This document shows positions 14,773 through 15,908 of a stretch of 15,908 bases of DNA, one piece after another. Origin of the DNA: Chitinophagaceae bacterium (lineage in GTDB: Bacteria > Bacteroidota > Bacteroidia > Chitinophagales > Chitinophagaceae). The stretch's first letter is position 1, and each line of letters starts with the position of its first letter. The notes beneath the pieces are model-generated. The model made no database searches and was not told where the DNA came from. It saw only the letters and a program-made list of their open reading frames with translations. Both the position numbers and the translations under genes were made by a program. The stretch is from the NCBI GenBank assembly GCA_019454915.1, contig JACFNM010000061.1, forward strand, positions 1-15,908. The letters are read 5' to 3'.

Positions 14773-15908
14773 TTAATACTCCAGCCTGACTTTTGCTTCG
14801 CCGGTAAAATCATGAATCGTAACCGTTTCGGTTTCCGGGTCATAAATGCCGCCAACAACTTTTATCGGTTTTTTAAATTCAGGATGAGGAAGCCGTATAG
14901 TAACCACCCGAGGAACTGACGTAAATTTTCCTTTCACATCGGCTTCAATATATCCTTCATGGACATGGGATTTGGCCATTAGATCCAGTTTGCCAAAATA
15001 GCTACAAGCATCTTTTAATGAAATCATCTGACCATCCTCCATCCATCGCCTGGGTATCGTCTTTAAAAGACTGAGTGTATCTCCCTGTTCCATATACAGC
15101 ATCCACCTTGTTTCCATCAGGAACCAGGCCTCTTCATGAGTTTTATGCGGACTCACCCGATACATGTGTTCCCAGAACGTATAGGTTTGCCGATCTGCGT
15201 GTGCTGATAGCGTGTAGTAATATGTATTCAGGAAAGGCTTTACCATCCCTAACCTCGCCTGCAACCAGTTATGCCGGCTATAGTAAGGCTGACTAAATGC
15301 AGAATTCCCCTGGTATAATAATTCACCGTGATAACGAAGCATATTCCGTGAAGCAGCTTCGCCTGGTTTCAGGACTTCACAAAACGCCAGGTACAACGGC
15401 CCGAGCATAGCATCAGCTCCGGTGAATGTTCCGTGCGACCAGTAAATCTCTTTCTTCAAATACAACGCCCTCAATCCATCCGCTTCCGTCCAGGGCGAAA
15501 CAGTAGGACACCAGGTGCCATCGCCCAAAGGCACGACGGGAGAAAAAGCCATTGCATTAAAAAAAGATTCTCTGATATCATTTCTCCAGGCTTCAGATTC
15601 TGCCTTTAAACGTTGATGCTCCGTTACATCTATTTCCTGCAGCGCTTCAGCTATCCGGCTTAACCCCAGATATCCGTAGCCATTCAGCATAAATTGATGA
15701 AACTGATCTTCCGGATCGGCTACCTTACCGTCAATCATACCATAACCTCTGCCTCTTAAATCCTCGCTTTTACTCTTATCCCGCCATGTAATCAAATAAT
15801 TACACGACTTGAGTAACTTTTCTTTTATGCTCTCTATCCAGGCAATATCATGGGTATATCTATAATACTCACCTATATCCCACAGTACAGCGCCGGTTTC
15901 TACGGTAT
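14773..15908 (-). CDS. Six-hairpin-glycosidase-like protein, C-terminal part (5' end outside window)
   Basis: The minus-strand frame is open to the right edge of the window and ends at TAA 14773-14775, giving the last 377 residues of a longer protein. A start at the in-frame TTG at 15793-15795 is unlikely because coding continues upstream as ...GAVLWDIGEYYRYTHD, a well-formed amphipathic helix. The first about 300 visible residues are helix pairs rich in Trp, Tyr and Leu (for example GYGYLGLSRIAEAL, HNWLQARLGMVKPFLNTYYY and EAWFLMETRWMLYMEQGD), as in (alpha/alpha)6-barrel glycosidases, followed by a small beta-rich tail (about 305-377) reminiscent of the C-terminal domain of such enzymes. I do not recognise a specific CAZy family and name no catalytic residues. 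Upstream of GH2 on the same strand, it probably takes part in breaking down the same glycan. Confidence 0.65.
   Translation of the reverse strand, partial: TVETGAVLWDIGEYYRYTHDIAWIESIKEKLLKSCNYLITWRDKSKSEDLRGRGYGMIDGKVADPEDQFHQFMLNGYGYLGLSRIAEALQEIDVTEHQRLKAESEAWRNDIRESFFNAMAFSPVVPLGDGTWCPTVSPWTEADGLRALYLKKEIYWSHGTFTGADAMLGPLYLAFCEVLKPGEAASRNMLRYHGELLYQGNSAFSQPYYSRHNWLQARLGMVKPFLNTYYYTLSAHADRQTYTFWEHMYRVSPHKTHEEAWFLMETRWMLYMEQGDTLSLLKTIPRRWMEDGQMISLKDACSYFGKLDLMAKSHVHEGYIEADVKGKFTSVPRVVTIRLPHPEFKKPIKVVGGIYDPETETVTIHDFTGEAKVRLEY

Noticed and set aside
14623..14919. Plus-strand open frame of 98 codons over the intergenic repeat
   Set aside because: Half of it is antisense to the six-hairpin gene and the rest runs through the repeat words; no conserved features are seen.

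Overview
The window looks like a carbohydrate-degradation locus from a Bacteroidota bacterium, probably of the Chitinophagaceae/Sphingobacteriaceae kind (the family-level guess is weak). Reasons: most exported enzymes carry signal peptides ending in the AQ-type cleavage site common in this phylum; Shine-Dalgarno signals are poor; one upstream region holds a perfect TAnnTTTG promoter core; and the gene families present (GH172/DUF2961, GH29, GH2, an SSS sugar symporter, a secreted Gfo/Idh/MocA protein, DUF3810) are typical of it. No SusC/SusD pair, regulator, tRNA, rRNA, transposase or CRISPR array is visible.

Layout. (1) 1-453: the C-terminal end of a DUF3810 family membrane/zinc-peptidase-like protein, apparently unrelated housekeeping sequence. 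(2) 635-7742, plus strand: a tight six-gene run with gaps of 9-46 bases: GH172 glycosidase, L-fuconate dehydratase, SSS sugar symporter, GH29 alpha-L-fucosidase, a lipoprotein version of L-rhamnose/L-fucose mutarotase, and an exported Gfo/Idh/MocA oxidoreductase-like protein. (3) 7870-10345, plus strand: a second unit behind its own candidate promoter, encoding an exported acetylxylan-esterase-like hydrolase and a twin-arginine-exported class V aminotransferase-fold protein. (4) 15908-10347, minus strand: three genes running toward unit 3: a six-hairpin-glycosidase-like protein cut by the window edge, an exported GH2 beta-galactosidase-like enzyme, and a cytoplasmic enolase-superfamily acid-sugar dehydratase. 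Units 3 and 4 meet tail to tail with one base between stop codons. A repeat-rich non-coding segment lies between the two glycosidase genes of unit 4.

How the genes may work together (inference). The exported GH172, GH29, GH2, six-hairpin protein and esterase would strip a decorated, fucose-containing glycan in the periplasm. The lipoprotein mutarotase would equilibrate released sugar anomers, the SSS symporter would import the sugar, and L-fuconate dehydratase would carry out the dehydration step of the non-phosphorylating (oxidative) L-fucose pathway in the cytoplasm. The sugar dehydrogenase, lactonase and the last steps are not in the window. L-fuconate dehydratase is known to accept D-arabinonate, and GH172 includes D-arabinofuranosidases, so the locus could serve D-arabinose as well as L-fucose. 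The exported Gfo/Idh/MocA protein and the Tat-exported PLP enzyme are the least explained parts.
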